Made by a program: the position numbers and the translations under genes | The notes under the pieces: generated by a model | The model's database searches: none | Seen by the model: the letters and a program-made list of their open reading frames with translations, nothing else | What the model was told of the DNA's origin: nothing | DNA from: Bradyrhizobium sp. SZCCT0231 | GTDB taxonomy: Bacteria; Pseudomonadota; Alphaproteobacteria; Rhizobiales; Xanthobacteraceae | DNA length: 64,000 bases | NCBI RefSeq assembly: GCF_018130245.1 | Contig: NZ_JAFCKP010000004.1 | Location: 372,001 to 436,000 of the forward strand | Reading direction: 5' to 3' | Shown here: one piece after another, positions 36,352-45,039 of the stretch | How the letters are laid out: each line of letters opens with the position of its first letter | Position numbering within the stretch: the stretch's first letter is position 1

Positions 36352-36517
36352 GTCGTCCCGGACAAGCGCGCCCCAAGCGCGCGCAGATCCGGGACCGATA
36401 CGCCGCAGCAATCGTTTTGCGAAGACCCGGAGTGACCAGCTTCGCGCCATAACTACGCCCTGTGGTTATGGATCCCCGCCCCCCGTGCGCAATTGCGCAC
36501 TAGGCGGGGATGACACC
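36352..36517. repeat. intergenic repeat, GTCCCGGACAAGCG family
   Basis: The first 45 bases (36352-36396, GTCGTCCCGGACAAGCGCGC...) are identical to 49355-49399. The right end carries a palindromic TGCGCAATTGCGCA and a CCATAAC/GTTATGG pair, so it is a composite of two repeat types. Confidence 0.8.
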
Positions 36518-36547
36518 GGTCGCGCCGCCCGGCCGTCGCGCCTCAAC

Positions 36548-36745
36548 TCAATCGATCTTGCGCGCCTCTTCCGGCAGCATGATCGGAATGCCGTCGCGAA
36601 TGGGATAGGCGAGCTTGGCGCTGCGCGAGATCAGCTCCTGCTTTGCAGAATCGAACTCCAGCGGGCCCTTGGTCAGCGGGCAGACCAGAATCTCCAGCAG
36701 CTTGGGATCGACGCTGGCTTCGGGACGTTCGGTAGGCGTATTCAT
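36548..36745 (-). CDS. Trm112-family small protein
   Basis: 65 residues: [22 protein letters not shown], then [18 protein letters not shown], the YcaR/Trm112 signature. The zinc-finger cysteines are mostly lost (only one Cys, in VCPLTKG), as in many bacterial members. Eukaryotic Trm112 activates methyltransferases; the bacterial role is not established here. The start is ATG 36745. A longer open frame upstream runs through the TetR gene and is spurious. Confidence 0.85.
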   Translation of the reverse strand: MNTPTERPEASVDPKLLEILVCPLTKGPLEFDSAKQELISRSAKLAYPIRDGIPIMLPEEARKID

Positions 36746-36806
36746 CGGGGTCTCCGGCAATCGGTTGCCTCTAGCACAGAAATTTGCCTGCGCCCATCGT
36801 GTCCGC

Positions 36807-37337
36807 TCAAGCGGAGACCATCGCCAGGAGCTCGTCGAGCAGGGCCTGAAGCCGCGCCGCCGGCAGCGACGGGCCTGACAGCGCGAAACCGAGAAATGTC
36901 CAATAAAGGATCTGCGCGCGGGCCTGCGCCGTCGCCGGGGCGAGCCCACGCTTTTGCAGCAGCCCTTCGATATAGTCGAGCCTGCGGCGGTCGATCGCGC
37001 GCACTGCGGCCTGCGCTGCCGCATCGAACGCTGCCCAGTTGCGCACCGCGCGCTCGAGATCGAGCCGCGCGCCGAACGACCTGCGCAGCAGCGCCTGCAG
37101 CGGCTCGTCGCCGGCGGCCTCGACGTCGGCGATGATCTGCTCGGCCGCGATCTCGCGCCAGCGCTTCAGCACCGCGGCGTGGAACCCGCCGAGATCGGCA
37201 AAATGCCAATAGAAGCTGCCGCGCGAAACCCCCATGGCCTTGGCAAGGGGATCGGCCTTCAGCGCGGTGAAGCCGCTCCTGGCGAGCGTCTTCAGGCCCT
37301 GGCTGGTCCAGTCGTCGGCGGAGAGCTGCTCGGTCAT
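36807..37337 (-). CDS. TetR-family transcriptional regulator
   Basis: 176 residues with an N-terminal helix-turn-helix ([24 protein letters not shown], about 23-46) and a helical ligand-binding domain. It is transcribed divergently from a small membrane protein and an NmrA-type protein. Two strong palindromes lie in the shared promoter region (37358-37371 and 37401-37418). It very probably represses the rightward operon and itself. The inducer is unknown. Confidence 0.9.
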   Translation of the reverse strand: MTEQLSADDWTSQGLKTLARSGFTALKADPLAKAMGVSRGSFYWHFADLGGFHAAVLKRWREIAAEQIIADVEAAGDEPLQALLRRSFGARLDLERAVRNWAAFDAAAQAAVRAIDRRRLDYIEGLLQKRGLAPATAQARAQILYWTFLGFALSGPSLPAARLQALLDELLAMVSA

Positions 37338-37357
37338 GTCGGTTCCCGGGATGAACC

Positions 37358-37371
37358 ATACACTAGTGTAT
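37358..37371. promoter_or_regulatory. operator palindrome 1 in the TetR divergent region
   Basis: ATACACTAGTGTAT is a perfect 14-base palindrome. Its last T is the first base of the TTGACA box of the rightward promoter, 21 bases upstream of the TetR start codon. Typical TetR-type operator geometry. Confidence 0.8.
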
Positions 37372-37399
37372 TGACAGGCGGCAGGCCAGCGCCTATCTC
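37371..37399 (+). promoter_or_regulatory. promoter of the TetR-controlled membrane-protein operon
   Basis: TTGACA at 37371-37376, 17-base spacer, TATCTC at 37394-37399. The -35 box touches palindrome 1 and the -10 box is followed immediately by palindrome 2, so a repressor bound at either would block it. Confidence 0.65.
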
Positions 37400-37400
37400 A

Positions 37401-37418
37401 CCATACATGACTGTATGG
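37401..37418. promoter_or_regulatory. operator palindrome 2 in the TetR divergent region
   Basis: CCATACA-TGAC-TGTATGG, perfect 7-bp arms, directly downstream of the -10 box. It shares ATACA/TGTAT half-sites with palindrome 1, 43-47 bases away. Confidence 0.75.
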
Positions 37419-37426
37419 AGGCGTTG

Positions 37427-37777
37427 ATGCGTGATCTCCTGCTCCAGTGCGCCGGCGTCCTGACCGTTGCCGCGGCTCTCATCCACGGCTACCTCGGCGA
37501 GGCCAAGGTATTCGTCCGCGCCCGCATCGAGCCGGAACGGCTGCGCACCCTGATCCGCCTGGTCTGGCAGGCCTCGACCGTGGCCTGGATCGGCGGTGGC
37601 GTGCTCCTGATCGCGACGCCCTGGATGGGCTCGGAGCCGGCGCGCCACTGGATCGTCGTCACCATGGCCTGCGTGTTCGGCTTCTCCGCTCTCGCCAACG
37701 CCTGGGCGACGCGCGGCCGGCACTTCGGCTGGATGATGCTCAGTGCGGTCGTCGCGATGGCGGTGGCCGGCTATTGA
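37427..37777 (+). CDS. small four-helix membrane protein
   Basis: 116 residues, starting MRDLLLQCAGVLTVAAALIHGYLGE, with about four membrane helices and no signal peptide. I do not recognise a named function. ATG 37427 is chosen because a perfect GGAGG lies five bases upstream; ATG 37415 lies inside operator palindrome 2 and lacks such a site. First gene of the TetR-controlled operon; an NmrA-type gene follows after 21 bases. Confidence 0.8.
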   Translation: MRDLLLQCAGVLTVAAALIHGYLGEAKVFVRARIEPERLRTLIRLVWQASTVAWIGGGVLLIATPWMGSEPARHWIVVTMACVFGFSALANAWATRGRHFGWMMLSAVVAMAVAGY

Positions 37778-37798
37778 TCATCGAATCGGAGTTGAGGC

Positions 37799-38599
37799 AT
37801 GACGCTGACACTCGTCACCGGGGGCACAGGCCATCTTGGCCGGGATATCGTCGATCGTCTCGTTCACGACGGACGTCAGGTTCGGGTGTTTGCGCGAGCG
37901 CCGGGCACGCGATCGGATGTCGAATGGGCGATCGGCGACCTCGCGACGGGCGCCGGGTTGCGGGACGCGCTGCACGATGTCGATACCGTGATCCATGCGG
38001 CGACCTGTTCCCCGATCGCGCGGCGCGGCGGCATTCGTCCGAGAGACTTCTTCACGTCGCCCTCCGCCGTGGACGTCGAGGGCACCGAACGGCTGCTGTC
38101 GTCCTGCGGGGAGGCCAAGGTGCGGCACTTTCTCCACGTCTCGATCGTCGGCCTCGATGAGGCAACCTTGCCCTATGCGCGGGTCAAGCTCGCCGGGGAA
38201 CGGCTGGTGCGTGCGTCAGCACTGTCCTGGTCCGTCGTTCGCGCGATGCCGTTCTACTATCTTCTCGACCGGCTGCTCGCGGGCCTCAGCTGGCTTCCGA
38301 TGTGGCCGGTGCCGACGACACGGTTCAACCCGGTCGACACGTCGGACGTCGCCAACCACGTCGTGGCCTGCAGCTTCGACGGAATGCGTGGCGAGCGTGT
38401 CGAGATTGGTGGTCCCGAAGATCTCGAGCTCGTCTCGTTGGCCCGCCGCTATCAGGACGCCCGGGGATGGCATCAAAAAATCCTGCCGATGAACCTGTCG
38501 GACGCGAGGGCGCGCGGCATGGGCTTCGTCGTCAGCCAAGGTGTTCGCGGACAGCTCTCTTGGGCGGATTGGCTGCGGCGCAACTATCCTGCGGCGTGA
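37799..38599 (+). CDS. NmrA-like NAD(P)-binding protein
   Basis: 266-residue atypical short-chain dehydrogenase. TLVTGGTGHLGRDIVDRL is the Rossmann GxxGxxG motif, VRVFARAPG the NADP-type second strand, and VIHAATC and HFLHVSIVGLDEATLPYARVKLAGERLV follow. There is a YxxxK-like YARVK but no full SDR triad context, so it may sense or bind NAD(P)H rather than catalyse. The start has GAGG just upstream. Second gene in the TetR-controlled operon. Confidence 0.87.
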   Translation: MTLTLVTGGTGHLGRDIVDRLVHDGRQVRVFARAPGTRSDVEWAIGDLATGAGLRDALHDVDTVIHAATCSPIARRGGIRPRDFFTSPSAVDVEGTERLLSSCGEAKVRHFLHVSIVGLDEATLPYARVKLAGERLVRASALSWSVVRAMPFYYLLDRLLAGLSWLPMWPVPTTRFNPVDTSDVANHVVACSFDGMRGERVEIGGPEDLELVSLARRYQDARGWHQKILPMNLSDARARGMGFVVSQGVRGQLSWADWLRRNYPAA

Positions 38600-38833
38600 G
38601 GCGTAGCCTGGCACAACTGGCCGGGCCAGCGGTGCGCCACGAGCCTGTGAGGCGTAAGGCCGCAGAGGCGGGTCAAATGCGCACTGCGCACGGAGAGAGC
38701 TCGGCCTTCGGCCAATGTTAGAACTTATCTAAAGCGATCCATGCCCGAACCGGATTGACTTCACCTCCTCCTTTGCTTCCTTCGGTCTCGCTCGCGGCTC
38801 CGCGCAGCGCCCACGACAGAGGAGAAGAAGTTC

Positions 38834-39112
38834 GTGAAGGTCATTCGTGTTGTTGCCATTGCACTGACGGTCGGGATTGGCGCGGGGTCGACAGCCATGG
38901 CCGACGGTTTCAAGGACTGCACCAAGCTCGACAAGGCGTCGTGGAAGTCGGCCAGCGAAGCCGAAGCCAAGGCCAAGGCACTGGGCTATGAGGTGCGGCG
39001 CTCCAAGGTCGAGGGCTCGTGCTACGAGGTCTACGGCGTCAAGGAAGGCAAGCTCTACGAGCTGTTCTACAGCCCCGAAGATCTCAGCCTGAAGCACACG
39101 ATCGCCAAGTAG
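38834..39112 (+). CDS. periplasmic PepSY-domain protein
   Basis: 92 residues. A signal peptide of about 23 residues (VVAIALTVGIGAGSTAMA) is followed by one PepSY-like domain (YEVRRSKVEGSCYEVYGVKEGKLYELFY). It has two cysteines in the mature part (one in DCTKLD, one in GSCYE), possibly a disulfide. The start is GTG 38834 with GGAGAAG upstream; no ATG is available. A cytochrome b561-like protein follows after 57 bases, a pairing seen with small PepSY proteins in other proteobacteria. Confidence 0.8.
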   Translation: MKVIRVVAIALTVGIGAGSTAMADGFKDCTKLDKASWKSASEAEAKAKALGYEVRRSKVEGSCYEVYGVKEGKLYELFYSPEDLSLKHTIAK

Positions 39113-39169
39113 AATGCGCCGATCGCTTGACGCGATCTGCGCAGGGCAAGACTTGAGGGTGGTCCTCGC

Positions 39170-39760
39170 TTGATCGAGCAAGCGTCAGACCCGCGCGGGG
39201 TGTCCGACCGGACCCCCGCCGAGCGAACCGCTCCGCGGACGATCGCGGTCTGGGACCTCCCGCTGCGCCTTTGGCACTGGGCTCTCGCGGCTGGCGTTCT
39301 GGCCGCGTGGTTCACGCCGACCGTTTATGACGGCCTTCACCGCGCGGTCGGCTATGCGGTGCTGGGGCTTCTCGCCTTTCGCGTGGCCTGGGGCCTCTGG
39401 GGAAGCCGCTATTCGCGCTTCCGCATGGTCGGCGTCAGGCTGCGCGCCTCGCCTCGCTATCTCTGGAATCTGCGTCGCGGCATCACCGGCCGCTATATCG
39501 GGCTCAATCCCGCCGGTACGTTGATGCTGGTCGCGCTGCTGGTTTCGCTCGCGGTCTCGACGATCACCGGCGCGATGTCGGTCACCGTCACATTCTTCGG
39601 CGTGTGGTGGGTCGAAGACGCCCACCGCTATTCATCGGATGCCGTCATCGTCCTGGTCGTGCTCCACGTCGCGGGCGTGGTGCTGATGGGAATTTTGCAG
39701 CGCGAGAACCTGATCCGCGCGATGATCACCGGACGCAAGCGTATCCGCGGCCATCTCTAA
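39170..39760 (+). CDS. cytochrome b561-family membrane protein
   Basis: 196-residue di-haem b membrane protein with four helices. TIAVWDLPLRLWHWALAAGVLAAW carries the first haem-ligand His; HRAVGYAVLGLLAFRVAWGLWGSRYSRF, HRYSSDAVIVLVVLHVAGV and a C-terminal basic tail follow. It passes electrons across the inner membrane, donor and acceptor unknown. The only start in frame is TTG 39170, with GAGGG upstream at a long distance. Probably cotranscribed with the PepSY gene. Confidence 0.87.
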   Translation: MIEQASDPRGVSDRTPAERTAPRTIAVWDLPLRLWHWALAAGVLAAWFTPTVYDGLHRAVGYAVLGLLAFRVAWGLWGSRYSRFRMVGVRLRASPRYLWNLRRGITGRYIGLNPAGTLMLVALLVSLAVSTITGAMSVTVTFFGVWWVEDAHRYSSDAVIVLVVLHVAGVVLMGILQRENLIRAMITGRKRIRGHL

Positions 39761-39965
39761 GTTCGTTGCCAATCGTTGCGCGCCTTTCGTGTCGCTCAGG
39801 TCGGGCGCGATCGCGCTGCGGCTTCATGCGCAGATGCGCGACAGGTCAGATTGCGCGGCCAACGTTTACCTGCCGGTAAGCATGCAATCATACGTTGCAC
39901 AAAATTAACGCGAAGCACGTTTAGCCCATCCACCATCGACAGTATTGACGATGGAGCGATATTGC

Positions 39966-42464
39966 ATGTTCCGCGTTTTCTCCTGCCTTGCGGTCGAGCA
40001 CGATTGGCGGCTCGTCGTGCTCGCTGGCCTGGTCTGCCTCGTTGCCAGCATTGTCGCGGTCAGCATCTTTCATCGTGCGATCGCGACGCGCGCGAGAACG
40101 CGGTGGATCTGGATCACGATTGCCGGCGCGGCCATCGGATACGGAATCTGGGCGACACATTTCGTCGCGATGCTCGCCTACGAGCCTGGCGTTACCATGG
40201 GCTATGGCATCGTGCTGACGGCGTCTTCTCTTGCTGCGGCAATGCTCCTGACCTCGGTCGGTTTCCGCGTTGCGGTCGGCACCTCCGGCCGGTGGCGCGC
40301 GGCGGCCGGTGGCGTCATCATCGGCGGCGGCATTGCCAGCATGCACTATCTGGGGATGTGGGCCCTCGAAGTGCCGGGTCGAGTCTCCTGGTCCGTGGAT
40401 CTCGTGCTCGCCTCGATCGTCCTGGGCATGTGTTTCGGCTACGCCGCGCTGGCAGTCGCCCTCACCTACCAGGACTATCGGGGCACGCTGGGAGCGGCCG
40501 TCCTGCTCACACTCGCCATCGTGTCGCATCACTTCACGGCCATGGGTGCCGTTCAGATCACGCCAGATCCCACGCTCGCGACCGATACCCTCTCGCTTTC
40601 TCCGGCCTTCCTCGCGCTCGCTATCGCCGGTGTGGCATTGTCCATGCTGGGAATGAGCCTGATCGGCGTGCTGGCCGATCGTCGTCTGGCAACCAGAACC
40701 GCCAAGTTTGAAGAGATCATCAGCCAGCTTTCGGTCGCCCGGCAGCAACTCGAAGGCTCGCAGAACGAACTGCGGGAACAGAAGCTCAGGCTGGACACGG
40801 CCATCAACTACATGGTTGAAGGCCTTTGCATGTTCGATGCCGACAAGCGGCTTGTCGTCTGCAACGAGCGTTATGCCCGGCTCTATCAGCTGCCGCCGGA
40901 ACTGCTCAGGACGGGGACATCGCACACCGATATCATCAGGCACCGTATCGTGAAGGGAATTCTCAAGGGCGATCCCAGCGAGGGGGCTGCCGAGCGATTC
41001 ATCTCGAAACTGGCGGCTTTGCCGTTCGATGCAGTCTCGAGCAGGATCGACGAGTTTGCGGATGGCAGGCTGATCTGCGTGACGCGACAGCCGATGGCCG
41101 GTGGCGGATGGGTGGCCACGCATCTCGATGTCACCGAGCAACGCCGGTCCGAGGCCAAGATCATCCATATGGCACAGCACGACGCGCTGACCGATCTGCC
41201 AAATCGCGTGCTGCTCAGGGAACGGATGGAGCATGCGATTGCGGTGACGCGCAACGGCGGCCTCGATCTGGCCGTGCTCATGCTCGACCTCGATCGCTTC
41301 AAGGAAGTCAACGACACGCTTGGACATCCGGCGGGCGATGCCCTGCTGCGCGCCGTCGCCGCGCGTCTGCGCGAATGCGTCACGGAAACCGCGTTGATTG
41401 CCCGACTGGGCGGCGACGAGTTCGCGGTCATCGACTACGTGACCAGCCCGGCCGTGGAGGCCGCCGCCCTTGCCGAGAACATCAGAAAGGCGCTTTGCGA
41501 ACCCTTCGATCTCGGCGATCACCGGGTCACCGTGGGCACCAGCATCGGCATTGCCATCGCGCCGCGAGATGGCAACGATTCAGATGTGATCCTGAAGAGC
41601 GCGGATCTCGCCCTCTACTCCGCCAAGAGCGATGGACGTGGTGCATTCCGCTTCTTCGAGCCGGAACTCGACCAGCTCATGCATGCGCGACGCAACCTGG
41701 AGCGCGAGATGCGGGATGCGCTTGCCGGGCGACAGTTCGAGCTTCACTATCAACCATTCGTCAGCGCCGCGACCGGCAAGACCAGTGGCTTCGAGGCCTT
41801 GCTGCGCTGGCATCACCCGCAGCGAGGCCTGGTGCTGCCGGGCGAATTCATCCCGCTTGCGGAGGAGACCGGCTTGATCGTGCCTCTGGGAGAATGGGTC
41901 TTGCGGACCGCCTGCGCGGAAGCAGCCAAATGGCCTTCACATGTCAGGATCGCGATCAACCTGTCCCCCGCTCAATTCAGGAGCAAGGAGCTTGTTCCGG
42001 TCATTGTCGGCGCGCTGGCGAGTTCAGGAGTCGCGCCGCACAGGCTCGAACTCGAGGTCACGGAGACGGTGATCATGCATGACAGCGAAGCCGTCTTTAC
42101 GGTGCTCGCTCAGTTGCGCGAGCTCGGCGTGCGAATCGCCCTGGACGATTTCGGCACCGGCTATTCCTCGCTGAGCTTTCTGCAGAGATTCCCGTTCGAC
42201 AAGATCAAGATCGACCGCAGTTTCGTCGACGAACTCTCCAGCGCGCGGGCAGAGGCGAATCATCTCGCGCGAGCAGTGGTTCGTTTCGCAGTCAGCCTCG
42301 GCAAGACCACGACCGCCGAAGGCGTCGAGACGAAGGAGCAGCTCGATATCCTCCGCGAAGAGGGGTGCGTCGAAACGCAAGGCTATTATTTCAGCCGGCC
42401 GATGCCTGCATCCGACATCGCCAGAACACTGCGGCGGGACGAAGCAGCCATCCGCGCTGCGTGA
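39966..42464 (+). CDS. MHYT-PAS-GGDEF-EAL cyclic di-GMP protein
   Basis: About 832 residues. Seven N-terminal helices form an MHYT sensor with three motifs (ATHFVAML, SMHYLGMW, VSHHFTAMG), thought to bind a metal for sensing O2, CO or NO. A PAS-like region (MVEGLCMFDADKRLVVCNERYARLY) follows. Then comes GGDEF with intact GGDEF (ARLGGDEFAV), and EAL in degenerate-to-intact form (GFEALLRWHHP, ETVIMHD, DDFGTGYSSLSFLQRFP, KIDRSF). Both synthesis and breakdown of cyclic di-GMP are possible. ATG 39966 gives the family-like start MFRVFSCLAVEHDWRLVVLA; ATG 39951 and GTG 39945 are in frame upstream. Confidence 0.92.
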   Translation: MFRVFSCLAVEHDWRLVVLAGLVCLVASIVAVSIFHRAIATRARTRWIWITIAGAAIGYGIWATHFVAMLAYEPGVTMGYGIVLTASSLAAAMLLTSVGFRVAVGTSGRWRAAAGGVIIGGGIASMHYLGMWALEVPGRVSWSVDLVLASIVLGMCFGYAALAVALTYQDYRGTLGAAVLLTLAIVSHHFTAMGAVQITPDPTLATDTLSLSPAFLALAIAGVALSMLGMSLIGVLADRRLATRTAKFEEIISQLSVARQQLEGSQNELREQKLRLDTAINYMVEGLCMFDADKRLVVCNERYARLYQLPPELLRTGTSHTDIIRHRIVKGILKGDPSEGAAERFISKLAALPFDAVSSRIDEFADGRLICVTRQPMAGGGWVATHLDVTEQRRSEAKIIHMAQHDALTDLPNRVLLRERMEHAIAVTRNGGLDLAVLMLDLDRFKEVNDTLGHPAGDALLRAVAARLRECVTETALIARLGGDEFAVIDYVTSPAVEAAALAENIRKALCEPFDLGDHRVTVGTSIGIAIAPRDGNDSDVILKSADLALYSAKSDGRGAFRFFEPELDQLMHARRNLEREMRDALAGRQFELHYQPFVSAATGKTSGFEALLRWHHPQRGLVLPGEFIPLAEETGLIVPLGEWVLRTACAEAAKWPSHVRIAINLSPAQFRSKELVPVIVGALASSGVAPHRLELEVTETVIMHDSEAVFTVLAQLRELGVRIALDDFGTGYSSLSFLQRFPFDKIKIDRSFVDELSSARAEANHLARAVVRFAVSLGKTTTAEGVETKEQLDILREEGCVETQGYYFSRPMPASDIARTLRRDEAAIRAA

Positions 42465-42475
42465 GCTTCAGACCC

Positions 42476-43153
42476 TCACTGCAGCGGCGGATCGCCGCTG
42501 GTGCGCTTCTTGGCGAGGTCCATCTCGGTGACGGCGATCAGGATCTCGGCGCGGGTCTTCAAGTCGGGCGCCTCCAGCATCGCCTGCTTCTCCGCGGGGC
42601 CATAGGGCGACATCATCGCCAGCGCGTTGACGAGCGCCTCATTGGGCGCGCTCTCGACGCCTTCCCAGTCGACCTTGAGATTGTTGGCCTTCAGGAAGTC
42701 GGCGAGCACGGCCAGCAGCGCTTCGCGATCGACCTTGTCCTCGCCCATGCGCGCGGTAAAGTCGTCGACGAAGGCGAAGAAATCCACCTTGCACTGCCGG
42801 TAGGCGGTGAGCACCTCGAGCTCCTCGACCACCTTGAAGCGCGCAACGCCGGTGAGCTCGAGGATGTAGCGGCCGTCGCCGGATTCGGCGAGCTGGGTGA
42901 TGCGGCCGACGCAGCCGACGCGGAACAGCGCCGGCTTGTCGGAATTCTTCGGCGAGTGCGCCACGTCGGGCTGGATCATGCCGATCAGGCGATGGCCGTC
43001 GCGGAAGGAATCGTCGACCATCGCGAGGTAGCGCGGCTCGAAGATGTTGAGCGGCATCTGGCCGCGGGGCAGCAGCAGCGCGCCCGGCAGCGGAAATACC
43101 GGGACGATCTCCGGGAGGTCGGCGGGCCCGCGATATTCGATGTTGATCGGCAT
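42476..43153 (-). CDS. LON substrate-binding-domain protein
   Basis: 225 residues consisting of a single Lon N-terminal (LON/PUA-like) domain without ATPase or protease parts: VPVFPLPGALLLPRGQMPLNIFEPRYLAMVDDS, then GRYILELTGVARFKV. In proteobacteria such proteins (sometimes called YcaR-type or 'ATP-dependent protease La domain') have no proven reaction. It lies 85 bases downstream of the thioredoxin-TPR co-chaperone on the same strand, suggesting a protein-quality function. Confidence 0.9.
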   Translation of the reverse strand: MPINIEYRGPADLPEIVPVFPLPGALLLPRGQMPLNIFEPRYLAMVDDSFRDGHRLIGMIQPDVAHSPKNSDKPALFRVGCVGRITQLAESGDGRYILELTGVARFKVVEELEVLTAYRQCKVDFFAFVDDFTARMGEDKVDREALLAVLADFLKANNLKVDWEGVESAPNEALVNALAMMSPYGPAEKQAMLEAPDLKTRAEILIAVTEMDLAKKRTSGDPPLQ

Positions 43154-43238
43154 CTGCCCGGTCCCCCTGGCGTTGCTAGCGCATGATCCGGAAAAGTGTC
43201 GAGCGGTTTTCCGAACAGATCATGCTCAAAAGAGGGCC

Positions 43239-44162
43239 TTACGAAAACAGGATCGTCGACAAACGCTTGCGTCCCTCGACGGTTGCATCATCCGTGCCGC
43301 CCCAGGCCTCGAAGAACTGCACCAGCTGCTTGCGGGCGCCCTCGTCGTTCCATTTGCGGTCGCGCTTGACGATCTCGAGCAGCTGCTCGGTCGCAGCCGC
43401 GCGATTGCCTTGCGCGTTGAGCGCGGTGGCGAGGTCGAATCGGGCCTGATGATCGAGCGGGTTTGCGGCGACTTTCTGTTCCAGTTCGGCGACCGGTCCA
43501 AGCGATTTCGCCTGCTCGGCGAGATCGATCGCGGTCTGCACGGCCTTCACGGCCGGGTCGTTGCGTTTGGATTCCGGCACCATGGCCAGCGTCTGCTTGG
43601 CCTGCTCCATCGCGCCGGAGACGGCGTAGCACTTCGCAAGGCCCGCAAGCGCCGCGATATTGGTCGAATCATGCTGGAGCGCCTCGGCATAGATCTGCGC
43701 CGCCGCCGCCGTGTCGCCCTCGGCGAGCACCGTTTCGGCCTCCTGCACGATCTCGGCGACGTTGACCTCGCCCGGCGCGGTGACGCCCTTGGTCAGCCGC
43801 TCGATGAAGGCATTGACCTGGCTCTCCGGCACCGCACCCATGAAACCGTCGGCCGGCTGGCCGTTGACGAAGGCGATCACGGCGGGGATCGACTGGATGC
43901 CCATCTGGCCGGGGATCGCCGGATGCTGGTCGATGTTCATCTTGACCAGCTTGACCTTGCCCTTGGCCGCCTTCACCGCCTTCTCCAGCACGGGGGTGAG
44001 CTGCTTGCAGGGGCCGCACCACTCCGCCCAGAAATCGATCAGCACCGGCTGGCGCTTCGATTCCTCGATGACGTCCTTCACGAAGGTCTGGGTGGTGGTG
44101 TCCTTGATCAGGTCGGCCGCAGCCGGGCCCGCCGCTCCGTTACCCTGGTCGATGATCGTCAC
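43239..44162 (-). CDS. thioredoxin-TPR co-chaperone (CnoX/YbbN family)
   Basis: 307 residues. An N-terminal thioredoxin fold has an intact WCGPCK active site (about 48-53, in VLIDFWAEWCGPCKQLTPVLEKA). C-terminal TPR-like helices follow (AQIYAEALQHDSTNIAALAGLAKCY, then ANPLDHQARFDLATALNAQGNRAAA). CnoX proteins protect clients from over-oxidation and pass them to GroEL or DnaK. E. coli YbbN has lost the active cysteines; here both are kept, as in Caulobacter-type CnoX. Confidence 0.93.
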   Translation of the reverse strand: MTIIDQGNGAAGPAAADLIKDTTTQTFVKDVIEESKRQPVLIDFWAEWCGPCKQLTPVLEKAVKAAKGKVKLVKMNIDQHPAIPGQMGIQSIPAVIAFVNGQPADGFMGAVPESQVNAFIERLTKGVTAPGEVNVAEIVQEAETVLAEGDTAAAAQIYAEALQHDSTNIAALAGLAKCYAVSGAMEQAKQTLAMVPESKRNDPAVKAVQTAIDLAEQAKSLGPVAELEQKVAANPLDHQARFDLATALNAQGNRAAATEQLLEIVKRDRKWNDEGARKQLVQFFEAWGGTDDATVEGRKRLSTILFS

Positions 44163-44434
44163 GGGATCCCCTCGTCATGTCTGGAATGGCCGCTCTTTAG
44201 CACGCCGCCGCATCATATGCTTGTTGTCGGCTCCTAAATTGGGCCGAATGGGCCGAATTTCAATCCAGGCGCCCCGATTCGCCGGTTCCGGGGCTTTTCC
44301 GGTCGATTTGGCCACGTTCGGGGTCCATATAGGGCCCTCAATTGCAAATCTATGCCGCCGGTAGCTGTTGCATTCCCCTCCCGCTTTTGGCATACGACAG
44401 CCGTTGCCGGCGCGTCACGCGACCGACACAGGAT

Positions 44435-44509
<75 letters not shown>

Positions 44510-44784
44510 GTTTTTCCCAAGGCTGGTATTGTGAAGTGCTCTCCATTCCCGGGAGGGCTGTATGAAAATCGTCAGATATTCCGAATGAGGAAGTGCAAGC
44601 CGCTGTCAGGCTTGCGTCATCTCGAACGGCGTTTTGCCATGTACGCTTTCCCAGCTGCCTCGGACGAAGGTTGGTAGCAAGTTCGAGGGTCTTCAGGGGC
44701 CTACGGGCTCGCAAGGGCCTCGAAGGCTGCAACTCAATGGATTTTCAGGCCTTCGGGCACTATATTCTAGGGGCAGGAGCATCC

Positions 44785-45039
44785 ATGTCCGCCCAACGTT
44801 CCGCGACCAAGGCCCGGTATACTGCTGGTGTAATCCAGCGGTTAGCGGCCGCGAACAACGTGGCGGTGGTCGTGACCTCGAACGACGTCTTTGCCCATCA
44901 CGTGACACGGCTCTCCGGCGATGACGTGAACTTCGATCCTATCGAGAATACCATCGTCGCGCTCCAGCGCGCCGGGATTTTGGATCGTGTTCAGGCCGTA
45001 CGCCTTCAGGCACGCTATCTTCGCGAAAGCCGTCCGTGA
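44785..45039 (+). CDS. small protein coupled to a Fic enzyme, probable antitoxin
   Basis: 84 residues, MSAQRSATKARYTAGVIQRL followed by a mixed hydrophobic/polar sequence. No family is recognised. ATG 44785 has AGGAG six bases upstream. The stop overlaps the GTG start of the Fic gene as GTGA, the typical coupling of an antitoxin ahead of a toxin. Class I Fic antitoxins carry [S/T]xxxE[G/N]; here the closest is F50-x-x-x-E54-N55 (FDPIEN), with Phe in place of Ser/Thr, so the assignment rests mainly on position. Another possible in-frame ATG is at 44737. Confidence 0.65.
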   Translation: MSAQRSATKARYTAGVIQRLAAANNVAVVVTSNDVFAHHVTRLSGDDVNFDPIENTIVALQRAGILDRVQAVRLQARYLRESRP

